This document shows, piece by piece, positions 16,510 to 24,049 of a stretch of DNA of 64,000 nt. The DNA lies in the NCBI GenBank assembly GCA_023420415.1, contig JAEZWF010000033.1:1-64000 (forward strand). Reading direction: 5' to 3'. The notes under the pieces were generated by a model, which saw nothing but the letters and a program-made list of their open reading frames with translations, did not search any database and was not told the DNA's origin. A program made the translations under genes and the position numbers. The stretch comes from Actinomycetes bacterium (GTDB taxonomy: Bacteria; Actinomycetota; Actinomycetes; Actinomycetales; Dermatophilaceae). Each line of letters starts with the position of its first letter. The stretch's first letter is position 1.

Positions 16510-17226
16510 TCACATCGCCGCAGAACGGGAGGATTGCGCCTCGGAAACCAGCTGGGCGGCCAGCACCCGCACCTTGAGGTTCTGCTCCTGGGACTGGCGC
16601 CGCAGCAGCTCGAACGCCACCTTCTCGTCGATGCCGTGCCGCGCCATGAGCACACCCTTGGCCTGCTCGATGACGGCCCGGCTGGCCATCGCCTGCTCCA
16701 TCTGACCGGCCACCGCACGCGCCCCCGCGAGCTCGACGCCCGCGGCGATCGCGTCAGCGGCCCGGTTGGCCGCCAGCTCGACGACACCCATCTCGACGTG
16801 GTCGAAGGCGTCGCGCTCGTAGGCGTAGAGGTTGAGCGCGCCGTAGCAGCGGTCGCCACTCATCAGCGGGAGGGCGTAGAGCGTCTGGACGTCGCCGGGG
16901 TCGCACGCGTCCATGAACGCCGGCCAGCGCTCCTCACCGCGGTCGAAGTTCACGAGGTTGGCCCGCCGGTTGCGAAAGGCGTCGAGGCACGGACCGTCGC
17001 CGACGGCATACTGCACCGCGTCGATCTCGAGGGTGCCCGCGGTGGTGTATGCCGCGGTGCGCGGCCGGTCCTCCATGACCACCGTGACGCCCACGGCGTC
17101 ACAGCCGTCGATGTTGGAGTTCACCGCCTGCACGAGCGTCTCGAGGTAGGGCGACAGCTGCTCGAGGTCCTCGAGGTTGCCACCGAGCGCGTCCATGAGG
17201 CGCGCGAGCGGGGTGTCCAGATCCAT
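16510..17226 (-). CDS. GAF-ANTAR transcription antiterminator
   Basis: A protein of 238 residues. Residues about 20-165 form a GAF sensor domain (DAVQYAVGDGPCLDAFRNRRANLV, then LPLMSGDRCYGALNLYA). Residues about 175-230 form an ANTAR domain (QMEQAMASRAVIEQAKGVLMARHGIDEKVAFELLRRQS), a three-helix bundle that binds paired RNA hairpins and prevents termination. Such proteins are widespread in actinobacteria. The signal is unknown. The ATG at 17226 begins MDLDTPLARLMDAL, the usual N-terminus. An intrinsic terminator follows the gene. A candidate target leader with two ANTAR hairpins was not seen in the window. Confidence 0.9.
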   Translation of the reverse strand: MDLDTPLARLMDALGGNLEDLEQLSPYLETLVQAVNSNIDGCDAVGVTVVMEDRPRTAAYTTAGTLEIDAVQYAVGDGPCLDAFRNRRANLVNFDRGEERWPAFMDACDPGDVQTLYALPLMSGDRCYGALNLYAYERDAFDHVEMGVVELAANRAADAIAAGVELAGARAVAGQMEQAMASRAVIEQAKGVLMARHGIDEKVAFELLRRQSQEQNLKVRVLAAQLVSEAQSSRSAAM

Positions 17227-17364
17227 GCCGCAACTGTAACTCCGCAGGTCGGTGCTATTGGGCGTTGGCCGAAACCTCGATGGAGGCACGGATGCGGCTG
17301 GAGTCCGGTCGGTCGCCGACACCGGAGGACGCGGCGGCGACCGACCGGACGTGGGTGGGGCCCC

Positions 17365-18519
17365 TCAGGGCCAGATCGACGCGACCCACTCGGGGTGGTC
17401 GACGAAGGGGTTGCGGTTGCCCTGCCACTGGTCGTAGATGCGCTGGTTGCGCCGCTTCTCGAACGCGTCCGGCGGGTCGGCCGTGTTCCAGGCCTTGAGG
17501 ACGCTCAGCTTGCCGATCGCGGGGGCGGAACCGTTGTTGACGGACTCGTTCGGCTCGAGGTTCGGCCAGCCGTCGTCGCCCTCGTAGCGAATGGCCATGT
17601 AGAGGATCATCCGGGCGACATCGCCCTTCACCGCGTCACGCGGCTCGAACGAGTCGCCGTCGCGCCAGCAGTCGGGACACTGGTTCACGGCCGAGCCGCC
17701 GTTGTCGAAGTCGAGGTTCCCGCGGTCGGCGTTGACGGTGACGTCCTCGGGCCGCAGGTGGTGCACGTCGGTGCCGGGACCGTTGACCGTCCCGAAGTCA
17801 CCGTGGCTCTTGGCCCAGACGTGCTCGCGGTTCCACTGGTCGACGCCGCCACCGTTGTCGCTCTTGGCGATCGAGCGACCGGAGTAGATCTCGATGACGT
17901 TGTTGCTGTTGGCGGGGTCCTGGTCGGTGTCCTTGAGGGCGTCCCACACCTGGTCATAGGTGAGGACCCGCTGCTGCTTGATGATGGTGTGCAGCGAGGT
18001 GCGAAGTGCGTTGCCGCTCTTGCCGATCGCGTCCTTGTAGTAGGTGTCGTCGTAGGGCCCACCGCCCGTGGGCGGCGGCTCGGTCGAGCCGCCGCCGGCA
18101 GCCGCGATGGCGGTCGGCGACTTCAGGCCCGGGTGGGTGAAGTAGGCCCCGAGCGGTCCGGTGACGTCGACCTGCTTGCCGAGGTTGCCCGGGTTGGACT
18201 TCAGCCCCCACGCGGCGCGCCACTGGGTCGTCAGCTGCACGTAGAGCATCCGCGAGGTCGCCGTCTCCGACGCGGTGTCGGCGAGCGCGATGGCGTAGTC
18301 GGCGGTGAAGCCGCTGCGGTTGACCGTGTTCGTGGCGACCGGTTCGCCGACGATGTAGCCGCGCACGGTCTGGCTCGACCCGTCCTGGGTCGCGATCGCC
18401 TGCGCGACGGTGAGGGGCGTGGCCGCCACGGCCGGCTGCGCGGAGGCGGCGGCGAGTGCGACCAGGACGAGGGCCGCGAACGCGGCCAGGCGTGAACGCA
18501 CGCGAACGGATCCCTGCAT
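17365..18519 (-). CDS. Secreted endonuclease I-family nuclease
   Basis: A protein of 384 residues. A Sec signal peptide ends near AVAA (residue 33). An OB-like DUF6359-type domain follows (TVAQAIATQDGSSQTVRGYIVGEP, about 35-130), then a Pro/Gly linker and an endonuclease I domain. The nuclease shows QWNREHVWAKSHGDFG, a His-Asn-His-like active site, plus TDVHHLRPEDVTVNADRGNLDF and a paired-Cys loop QCPDCW. These enzymes digest extracellular DNA, for nutrition or competitor killing. The start at 18519 gives a clean signal peptide. The gene ends 138 bp before the GAF-ANTAR start. Confidence 0.87.
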   Translation of the reverse strand: MQGSVRVRSRLAAFAALVLVALAAASAQPAVAATPLTVAQAIATQDGSSQTVRGYIVGEPVATNTVNRSGFTADYAIALADTASETATSRMLYVQLTTQWRAAWGLKSNPGNLGKQVDVTGPLGAYFTHPGLKSPTAIAAAGGGSTEPPPTGGGPYDDTYYKDAIGKSGNALRTSLHTIIKQQRVLTYDQVWDALKDTDQDPANSNNVIEIYSGRSIAKSDNGGGVDQWNREHVWAKSHGDFGTVNGPGTDVHHLRPEDVTVNADRGNLDFDNGGSAVNQCPDCWRDGDSFEPRDAVKGDVARMILYMAIRYEGDDGWPNLEPNESVNNGSAPAIGKLSVLKAWNTADPPDAFEKRRNQRIYDQWQGNRNPFVDHPEWVASIWP

Positions 18520-18685
18520 GCGGCCACCGTGCCAGCCGCCCGGCATACCGGCGGTTTGCCGCGGGTAAGCCCTGCGAAAGGGCTTGGCAAAGACTTCGCA
18601 TGGCCGACCGAGCAGCGCAGGTATGCCGCGTGGCCAGCCGCCGCGTCCCACGCACGCACAGACGCCGGACGCATACCCTGCTGCG

Positions 18686-19462
18686 GTGACCGAGGACGCC
18701 GTGTTCCGCAAGGGCAGCGCCACGGCCCCACCCGGCTACTTCCGGTGGGAGGCCGCCGGTCTGGCGTGGCTCGCCGACGCTCCCGGCGGCGCACGGGTCG
18801 CCGAGGTGCTCGACGTCGGCGCGGACCACCTCGACCTGCGCAGGTTGCGTTTCGTCAACCCCGACCCTGGGATGGCCGAGGCGTTCGGCTCAGGGCTCGC
18901 ACGCGTGCACGACGCCGGAGCCGACGCGTTCGGGGTCGCGCCACCGGGCTGGGAGGGCGACGGGTACCTCGGGCCGGCGTCCGAGCTGCTCCCCCTGCCG
19001 CTGCACCCGGTGCCGTCCTGGGGTGAGTTCTATGCGAGCCAGCGGCTGCTGCCCACGCTCGCGCTGGGCGTCGACCGGGGTGTCTTCCACCGCCACGACA
19101 TCCACCTGGTCGAGGCGGTGGCGCGACGGGTCTCGCGTGGCGAGTTCGACGACGGCAGCCCGCCCGCGCGCATCCACGGCGACCTGTGGTCCGGCAACGT
19201 CCTGTGGACCGCCGACGGCGGAGTCCTGATCGACCCGGCGGCGCACGGCGGGCACCGCGAGACCGACCTGGCGATGCTGTCGCTGTTTGGTTGTCCCCAT
19301 TGGGATTTCGTCATCGGCGGCTACCTGTCCGAGCACCGGCTCGATGCCGAGTGGCCCACCCGCGTGGCCCTCCACCAGCTGCACCCGCTGCTGGTCCATG
19401 CGGTGCTGTTCGGCGGTGACTACCCGGCGCGGGCGATGGCGGCGGCCAAGCGTTACCGCTGA
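18686..19462 (+). CDS. Fructosamine/ketosamine-3-kinase family protein
   Basis: A protein of 258 residues. FRKGSATAPPGYFRWEAAGLAWLADAPGGARVAEVL is the N-lobe, RIHGDLWSGNVLW is the catalytic loop with the Asp base and LIDPAAHGGHRETDLAML supplies the metal-binding Asp. This pattern identifies fructosamine kinases, which phosphorylate glycated amines so that they fall apart (deglycation). The usual N-lobe Lys is not obvious. GTG at 18686 is preceded by TACCCT and 6 nt, a good leaderless promoter. The downstream DinB-like gene is convergent and ends 3 bp away. Confidence 0.87.
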   Translation: MTEDAVFRKGSATAPPGYFRWEAAGLAWLADAPGGARVAEVLDVGADHLDLRRLRFVNPDPGMAEAFGSGLARVHDAGADAFGVAPPGWEGDGYLGPASELLPLPLHPVPSWGEFYASQRLLPTLALGVDRGVFHRHDIHLVEAVARRVSRGEFDDGSPPARIHGDLWSGNVLWTADGGVLIDPAAHGGHRETDLAMLSLFGCPHWDFVIGGYLSEHRLDAEWPTRVALHQLHPLLVHAVLFGGDYPARAMAAAKRYR

Positions 19463-19465
19463 CCG

Positions 19466-19981
19466 TCAGGCCCCGTCACCCTCCACGAGCCCGCGCACGA
19501 ACGCCGCCTGGCCCACGTGCTGCTGGTCGTCGTTGACGACGCTGACCAGCCGCACCCCCAGCGTCACCGGCGGGTCCCAGCGCTCGTCCACGACGCGTCC
19601 CAGGTCGTCACCGGTGAGGCCCTGCACGTAGCCGACCGTCTGCTCGTGCACTGCGTCGAGGTATCCGGTCAGCTGCTCGGCGGTCAGGCCCGTCACCTTC
19701 CCGACGTCCTCGCTGCGCATGCCGTAGCCCGTCTCGGCCGCGTCGAACGGCAGCCCGAAGTCCTCCACCCAGCCGCCCGCGGTCCACACCTGCTCGACGC
19801 CGGCCACCTCGGCGATGTGGTCGTCCTGCACCCGGGTGAGGTGCCAGACCAGCCACGCGATCGAGTTGGCGCGAGCAGTCGGCCGCTGCGCCAGCTGGTC
19901 GGGCGTGAGTCCTTCGACGGCGGCGCGCCCTCCGTCGCGGATGCGGGTGAAGGCGTCGACGAGCAGCTCACCGAGGGTCAT
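19466..19981 (-). CDS. DinB-fold protein (DUF664/mycothiol-dependent type)
   Basis: A protein of 171 residues with the four-helix bundle of the DinB/YfiT superfamily. AWLVWHLTRVQDDHIAEVAG contributes the first metal-binding His and NDDQQHVGQAAFVRGL the last, with a third metal ligand in the middle not obvious. Actinobacterial members are often thiol transferases that use mycothiol, the low-molecular-weight thiol of these organisms. A substrate cannot be predicted. It faces the fructosamine kinase tail to tail. The start gives MTLGELLVDAFTRIRDGG, typical for the family. Confidence 0.82.
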   Translation of the reverse strand: MTLGELLVDAFTRIRDGGRAAVEGLTPDQLAQRPTARANSIAWLVWHLTRVQDDHIAEVAGVEQVWTAGGWVEDFGLPFDAAETGYGMRSEDVGKVTGLTAEQLTGYLDAVHEQTVGYVQGLTGDDLGRVVDERWDPPVTLGVRLVSVVNDDQQHVGQAAFVRGLVEGDGA

Positions 19982-20077
19982 GGTTCGACTGTATGCCGGC
20001 CGCCCTCCACTCGCCGCTGTCCCCGCCCGCCGGTGTCAGCGTCCGCGCAGGCCAGCCGTGGCATAGTTGAACCTCAC

Positions 20078-20094
20078 TCGAACTTCACGTTCGA
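20078..20094. promoter_or_regulatory. Candidate SoxR operator
   Basis: A perfect inverted repeat TCGAAC-ttcac-GTTCGA lies 26 bp upstream of the soxR ATG. CATAGT just upstream (about 20062) could be a -10 element. MerR-family regulators usually bind such a dyad between or near the promoter elements of their own gene. It does not match the published SoxR box of Streptomyces closely, so the assignment is by position. Confidence 0.45.
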
Positions 20095-20119
20095 CGGCGA
20101 CGACCACGAGGGGACGCGC

Positions 20120-20587
20120 ATGGACGGCACCGACGTACTCACCGTCTCGCAGGTCGCCGCCCGCAGCGGGTTCGCCGCGTCGGCGCTGCGCTTCTACGAG
20201 CGCGAGGGTCTCATCGAGGCCAGCCGCACGACCGGCGGACAGCGGCGCTACCAGCGCAGCGTGCTGCGGCGCCTCGCGTTCATCCGCGCCGCCAGCAACG
20301 TCGGCCTCACCCTGGACGAGATCCGCCGCGAGCTCGCCGAGCTCCCCCGCGGTCGCACCCCCACCAAGTCCGACTGGCACCGCATCTCGGTCGACTGGCG
20401 CGGCCGGCTCGACGAACAGGTCGCCGCGCTGCAGGCGCTGCGCGACAAGCTCGACTCGTGCATCGGGTGCGGCTGCCTGTCGCTCAAGCAGTGCGGCATC
20501 TCCAACCCCGGCGACGAGGCGGCCGACAGCGACGACGCACCTGGCGCGGCATACCTGCCCCGGCTGCTGCGCCGGCAGGTGAGGTGA
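20120..20587 (+). CDS. soxR: SoxR, redox-sensing MerR-family regulator
   Basis: A protein of 155 residues. The winged helix-turn-helix (LTVSQVAARSGFAASALRFYEREGLIEA) is followed by the dimerisation helix and the [2Fe-2S] cluster loop CIGCGCLSLKQC with Cys114, Cys117, Cys119 and Cys125, exactly the SoxR pattern. In actinobacteria SoxR usually senses redox-active metabolites and controls a handful of genes. The nuclease-like gene 6 nt downstream is probably co-transcribed. A dyad upstream suggests autoregulation. GAGGGGACG precedes the ATG. Confidence 0.93.
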   Translation: MDGTDVLTVSQVAARSGFAASALRFYEREGLIEASRTTGGQRRYQRSVLRRLAFIRAASNVGLTLDEIRRELAELPRGRTPTKSDWHRISVDWRGRLDEQVAALQALRDKLDSCIGCGCLSLKQCGISNPGDEAADSDDAPGAAYLPRLLRRQVR

Positions 20588-20593
20588 CCAGCC

Positions 20594-21319
20594 ATGCCCC
20601 TCACGGTCCTCACCTACAACATCCACGGCGGCATCGGGATGGACGGCGTGCTCGACCTCGACCGCATCGCCGACGTCGTGCGGGCGAGCGGGGCCGATGT
20701 CGTCGCGCTGCAGGAGGTCGACCGTCACCGACGCGAGCTGAGCGGCTACGTCGACCAGGCGGGTCACCTCGCGGGACGCCTCGGCATGGACCTCGCGTAT
20801 GCCGCGTGCCTCGACGACGAGCCCGTGTCACCCGGCGGTGAGCGGGCGCAGTACGGGACGGCGGTGTTGTCGCGGATCGGCTTGGTGGACAACGGGATGC
20901 AGCACCTGCCGTGCTTCGACGGCAGCGAGCAGCGGGGCCTCCTGGACGTGGAGGTGCCTCTCGACGGTCACGCGGTCCGGGTGCTCGGGACGCACCTGCA
21001 GTGGGACCGGGAGGACGAACGGCTGGCACAGGCAGAGGCGATCGTCGCCGCTCTGGACGAGCGTCCGACGATCCTGCTCGGTGACTTCAACACCGAGCCG
21101 GGCTCCCCCACCCACGCCCTCATCGCCACCCGCCTCGTCGACGCCTGGGACGTCGCGGGCGACGGCCCGGGCGTCACCTTTGCGGCCGAGCCGCCGCCGC
21201 GCCGGATCGACTACGTCTGGCTGGGTGGCGGGCTTCAGGCGCGCACGGCCGAGGTCATCGACTCCGTCGCCTCGGACCACTCCGCGCTGCGCGTCGTGCT
21301 GGAGCTCGGGCGCACCTGA
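20594..21319 (+). CDS. Endonuclease/exonuclease/phosphatase-family protein
   Basis: A protein of 241 residues. LTVLTYNIHGGIGMDG has the Asn, ADVVALQEVDRHR the metal-binding Glu, GTHLQWDREDERLAQA and ILLGDFNTEPGSP the Asp-Asn pair, and IDYVWLG with SDHSALRVVL the catalytic His. This is the complete EEP signature. Members cleave nucleic acids, phosphoinositides or sphingomyelin. Without a signal peptide this one is probably intracellular. It shares a transcript with soxR. Its last 85 nt overlap the convergent gene on the other strand. Confidence 0.85.
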   Translation: MPLTVLTYNIHGGIGMDGVLDLDRIADVVRASGADVVALQEVDRHRRELSGYVDQAGHLAGRLGMDLAYAACLDDEPVSPGGERAQYGTAVLSRIGLVDNGMQHLPCFDGSEQRGLLDVEVPLDGHAVRVLGTHLQWDREDERLAQAEAIVAALDERPTILLGDFNTEPGSPTHALIATRLVDAWDVAGDGPGVTFAAEPPPRRIDYVWLGGGLQARTAEVIDSVASDHSALRVVLELGRT

Positions 21320-21939
21320 TCGCGCACCTCGCCGATCGCGCCGGTGAGCAGCTCGACCAGCCGGTCCGCCGGCCGGTCCACGCACGCCACGGCGATGCCC
21401 TCCACGGCATACGCGACGATGTGCGGTCCGGTCTGGCGCCGGAAGATGCGCTCGCGCACGCGCGCGTCCCGGATGTAGCGGCGTGCCCACGCGGTCGCCT
21501 CCGGGGCCGACGCGAACGCAGCCAGAGCCCGGTCGCGCAGGTCGGGCCGTTCTCGCTCAAGGGATTCCATCATCCGCAGCGACGTCAGCAGCCCGACGGC
21601 CAGGACGTTCTGCCGGGTCGCCGAGACGACCGGCAACGCGGCCGAGGCGGCACGCACCGAGAGGGCGACGTCGATCTCGAGGTCGTCACCGGTGAGCCCC
21701 ACGACCTCGGGCACGAGGGTCGCGATGCGGGGGCGTTCGTCGTCGGTGAGGGCGTCGTTGACCAGGCGGGCCATCGACGCGAGCAGCGGATGGGTGCACC
21801 TGGGCCGGTCGCTCCACTTCTCGCCGGCCAGGAAGGACGCCATCTCCATGAAGCAGGCACCCTTGCGAGGATTGCGGTGCTTGCCCGCGGACAGGACCGG
21901 GACCAGGTCGGGGGTGACGGCGGTGGCGGACGGCGACAT
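21235..21939 (-). CDS. Conserved actinobacterial protein of unknown function
   Basis: A protein of 234 residues. The N-terminal block GKHRNPRKGACFMEMASFLAGEKWSDRPRCTHPLLASMARLVND has a His, two Cys and a CTH pattern that could bind metal. It recurs in many actinobacterial hypothetical proteins as I recall them. The remainder is predicted to be mainly helical. ATG at 21939 was chosen because GGGAG lies upstream. Its C-terminal 28 codons overlap the convergent nuclease gene, an unusually long antisense overlap. No enzymatic role can be assigned. Confidence 0.72.
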   Translation of the reverse strand: MSPSATAVTPDLVPVLSAGKHRNPRKGACFMEMASFLAGEKWSDRPRCTHPLLASMARLVNDALTDDERPRIATLVPEVVGLTGDDLEIDVALSVRAASAALPVVSATRQNVLAVGLLTSLRMMESLERERPDLRDRALAAFASAPEATAWARRYIRDARVRERIFRRQTGPHIVAYAVEGIAVACVDRPADRLVELLTGAIGEVRDQVRPSSSTTRSAEWSEATESMTSAVRA

Positions 21940-22062
21940 GGCTGCTCCCAACTCAGGTCGGGCACCGGGCCGGGTGTCCGGAGCCCCGAAGACCTGCTTC
22001 CACTATGCGCCGCGGCCCCGCGTGGCGCCACCTCTCATCGCGCACTCGTGAGACCCGGTCGG

Positions 22063-22083
22063 GGCGACCACGCGGCATACGCT
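22063..22083 (+). promoter_or_regulatory. Iterated motif acting as -10 of a leaderless promoter
   Basis: The extended motif GACCACGCGGCATAC runs into GCTG. The TACGCT within it (22078-22083) lies 6 nt before the ATG of the deaminase gene, the spacing expected for a -10 element of a leaderless transcript. The same 22 bp recur at 40819-40840 before the thioredoxin gene with identical spacing. Confidence 0.5.
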
Positions 22084-22089
22084 GTCCGC

Positions 22090-22599
22090 ATGGCGCTCAC
22101 CGACGACGACCTCGCCCACCTGCGTCGCTGCGTCGAGCTGGCGCGCGAGGCCCTCGACGCCGGGGACGAGCCGTTCGGCTCGGTGCTGGTCCACGACGGA
22201 CGGCGCGTGGCCGAGGACCGCAACCGGGAGACGAGTCTCGCCGACGCGACGCGGCACCCCGAGTTCGACCTGGCACGTCGCGCAACCGAGCTGCTCACCT
22301 CCGAGGAACGTTCTGCCGCAACGCTTTACACCTCGGGTGAGCACTGCCCCATGTGTGCTGCTGCCAACGGCTGGGTCGGCATCGGCCGCATCGTGTATGC
22401 CGTGTCGACCGAGCAGTTCGTGGGGTGGCTGCGGGAGTGGGGAGTCGGTCCCGCACCGGTGGCACCGCTGCCGGTGGGCGCCGTCGCCCCGGAGATCGTC
22501 GTCGACGGGCCGGCGCCCGAGCTCACCGACGAGGTCCGTGAGCTGCACCGACGGCTGCGGGCGGCCAGGTCCGGGGTCGCGCTCGACACCCTTGCCTGA
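22090..22599 (+). CDS. Cytidine/deoxycytidylate deaminase-family (tRNA-adenosine/nucleoside deaminase) protein
   Basis: A protein of 169 residues. The active site shows HPEFDLARRA, giving the zinc-binding His and the catalytic Glu, and SGEHCPMCAAA, giving two zinc-binding cysteines. The loop is HCPMC instead of the usual PCxMC, so a proline is lost. The insertion around residues 110-140 is longer than in TadA. A nucleoside or guanine deaminase is likely. It is a stand-alone gene with a leaderless start. Confidence 0.83.
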   Translation: MALTDDDLAHLRRCVELAREALDAGDEPFGSVLVHDGRRVAEDRNRETSLADATRHPEFDLARRATELLTSEERSAATLYTSGEHCPMCAAANGWVGIGRIVYAVSTEQFVGWLREWGVGPAPVAPLPVGAVAPEIVVDGPAPELTDEVRELHRRLRAARSGVALDTLA

Positions 22600-22635
22600 C
22601 CGCCCGCTCGGCGGTGACTGGTCGGTCGGTCCGCG

Positions 22636-23847
22636 TCAGCGGAAGGACGCCACCGTCGCGGCTGTCTCACTCAGCTTGCGGGCGTTGTCGTTCGTCGTGG
22701 CCGTGCCCATCGGCACACCGTTTCGGGTCACGCGCGGGTTGGACCAGTTGTTGAGCCGGGTGCAGCTCGCGGTCGCGCAGGCGTAGGCCATGATCGTGCG
22801 CCAGCCGGCCGCGGGGTACTGGTAGCCGTGGTTGTAGCCGCTGGAGCTGCTGTTGGCCGGGTCGTGCTCGGCGCCCTGGTTGTGGCCGATCTCGTGGCCG
22901 AAGCTGTAGTAGCCGGTGGCGCACTGGGTGGAGACGACACCGAAGGCGCTGGCCGCGGTGGCGTTGAGGTAGGCGATGCCGCAGTAGGACGTGTCGTTCA
23001 CGAGCAGCACGTTGACGTCGGCGGCGAGCTGGTTGCGCAGCGTGTGCGCCTGGTCGAGGTAGCCGTCGGTGGTGCTGCGGAAACGACCGAGGTCGGTGCT
23101 CATGCCCGCCTCGGTGTAGGTGAGGCGGTTGTAGCCGGCCAGCTCCATCGTGATCGGGATGCCCGAGTTGGCGTAGCCCTGGTTGGTCTCGGCGACCGCG
23201 AGCTCGGCCATGGACCGCAGCGAGCCGCCGTATGCCGCCTCGGCCTGCGAGGTGCCGATCACCTGGACACGCACGACCGTGTTCGCCAGCGGCGCGGCCG
23301 GCCTGCGAGGAACCTGGGTGCTCCCGGCGCCGTCGCCGGGCGCAGCCTTGGAGCCGTCGGGGAGGACGTCCGGGTGCTCGGCCGGCATGGCCTGCTCGTT
23401 GATGGCCGAGATGACGTGCGTGCCGTCCGGACCGGGCTGGATCCGATACTGCTGCAAGCCGATTCGTGTGCTGCCGGTGATGCGGTCGCCGTCGCGGACG
23501 AGGATGACGGAGTCGTCGGTCCCGGCAACGGTGCCGACCCAGGTGGTCGAACCCGACCGGTTGGCCGTCTGCTTGCCGCGCTCGACGGCGACGGTGCGAC
23601 CACCCACGGTGAGGTCGATGCGGGCCTTGTCGAGGGCCGACGGGTTCAGCCGCACGACGTCGCGGGACTTGCTCGGGCCGGTTTTCACGGCGGCGATAGC
23701 CTTGTCGCGCAACGACTTCGTGACGGATCCGACCACGAGCCGGTCGGAGTCCGTGCCTTGGTCGGGTGCTGCCTGGGCGCCGAGCGACGCAGCGCCGGCG
23801 AGCGCGGTCGTGAGGACCGCGACGAGGAGGGGACGGGTGGAACGCAT
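22636..23847 (-). CDS. Secreted metzincin-type zinc metalloprotease
   Basis: A protein of 403 residues. A Sec signal peptide (MRSTRPLLVAVLTTALAGAASLGAQA) is followed by a propeptide of about 150 residues and a reprolysin-like catalytic domain. HEIGHNQGAEHD at 318-329 is the HExxHxxGxxHD zinc motif, and IMAYACATASCTR carries the Met-turn. Several cysteines in the catalytic part (SYCGIAY, TQCATGY, YACATASC) suggest disulfides. It should act outside the cell. A good AGGGAG site precedes the ATG. The gene is isolated. Confidence 0.88.
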   Translation of the reverse strand: MRSTRPLLVAVLTTALAGAASLGAQAAPDQGTDSDRLVVGSVTKSLRDKAIAAVKTGPSKSRDVVRLNPSALDKARIDLTVGGRTVAVERGKQTANRSGSTTWVGTVAGTDDSVILVRDGDRITGSTRIGLQQYRIQPGPDGTHVISAINEQAMPAEHPDVLPDGSKAAPGDGAGSTQVPRRPAAPLANTVVRVQVIGTSQAEAAYGGSLRSMAELAVAETNQGYANSGIPITMELAGYNRLTYTEAGMSTDLGRFRSTTDGYLDQAHTLRNQLAADVNVLLVNDTSYCGIAYLNATAASAFGVVSTQCATGYYSFGHEIGHNQGAEHDPANSSSSGYNHGYQYPAAGWRTIMAYACATASCTRLNNWSNPRVTRNGVPMGTATTNDNARKLSETAATVASFR

Positions 23848-24049
23848 GACGTGCTCCCTGCTTGCGGAGGTGTGCCGGGGACGGCACCCGGGTGGCCCTT
23901 CACCGCCCGGACCTGCACGAATGTAGGAGCGGCCGCGACTGCGCTGGGTCAACCGACCTCACGGTTTCGGTCTGGTTGCCCGGCCCTTCGGTCAGCAGTT
24001 CACCGGCAACCGTTCAGCATTTCGCAAGGAGCGTCGGCCGTGGGCCACC

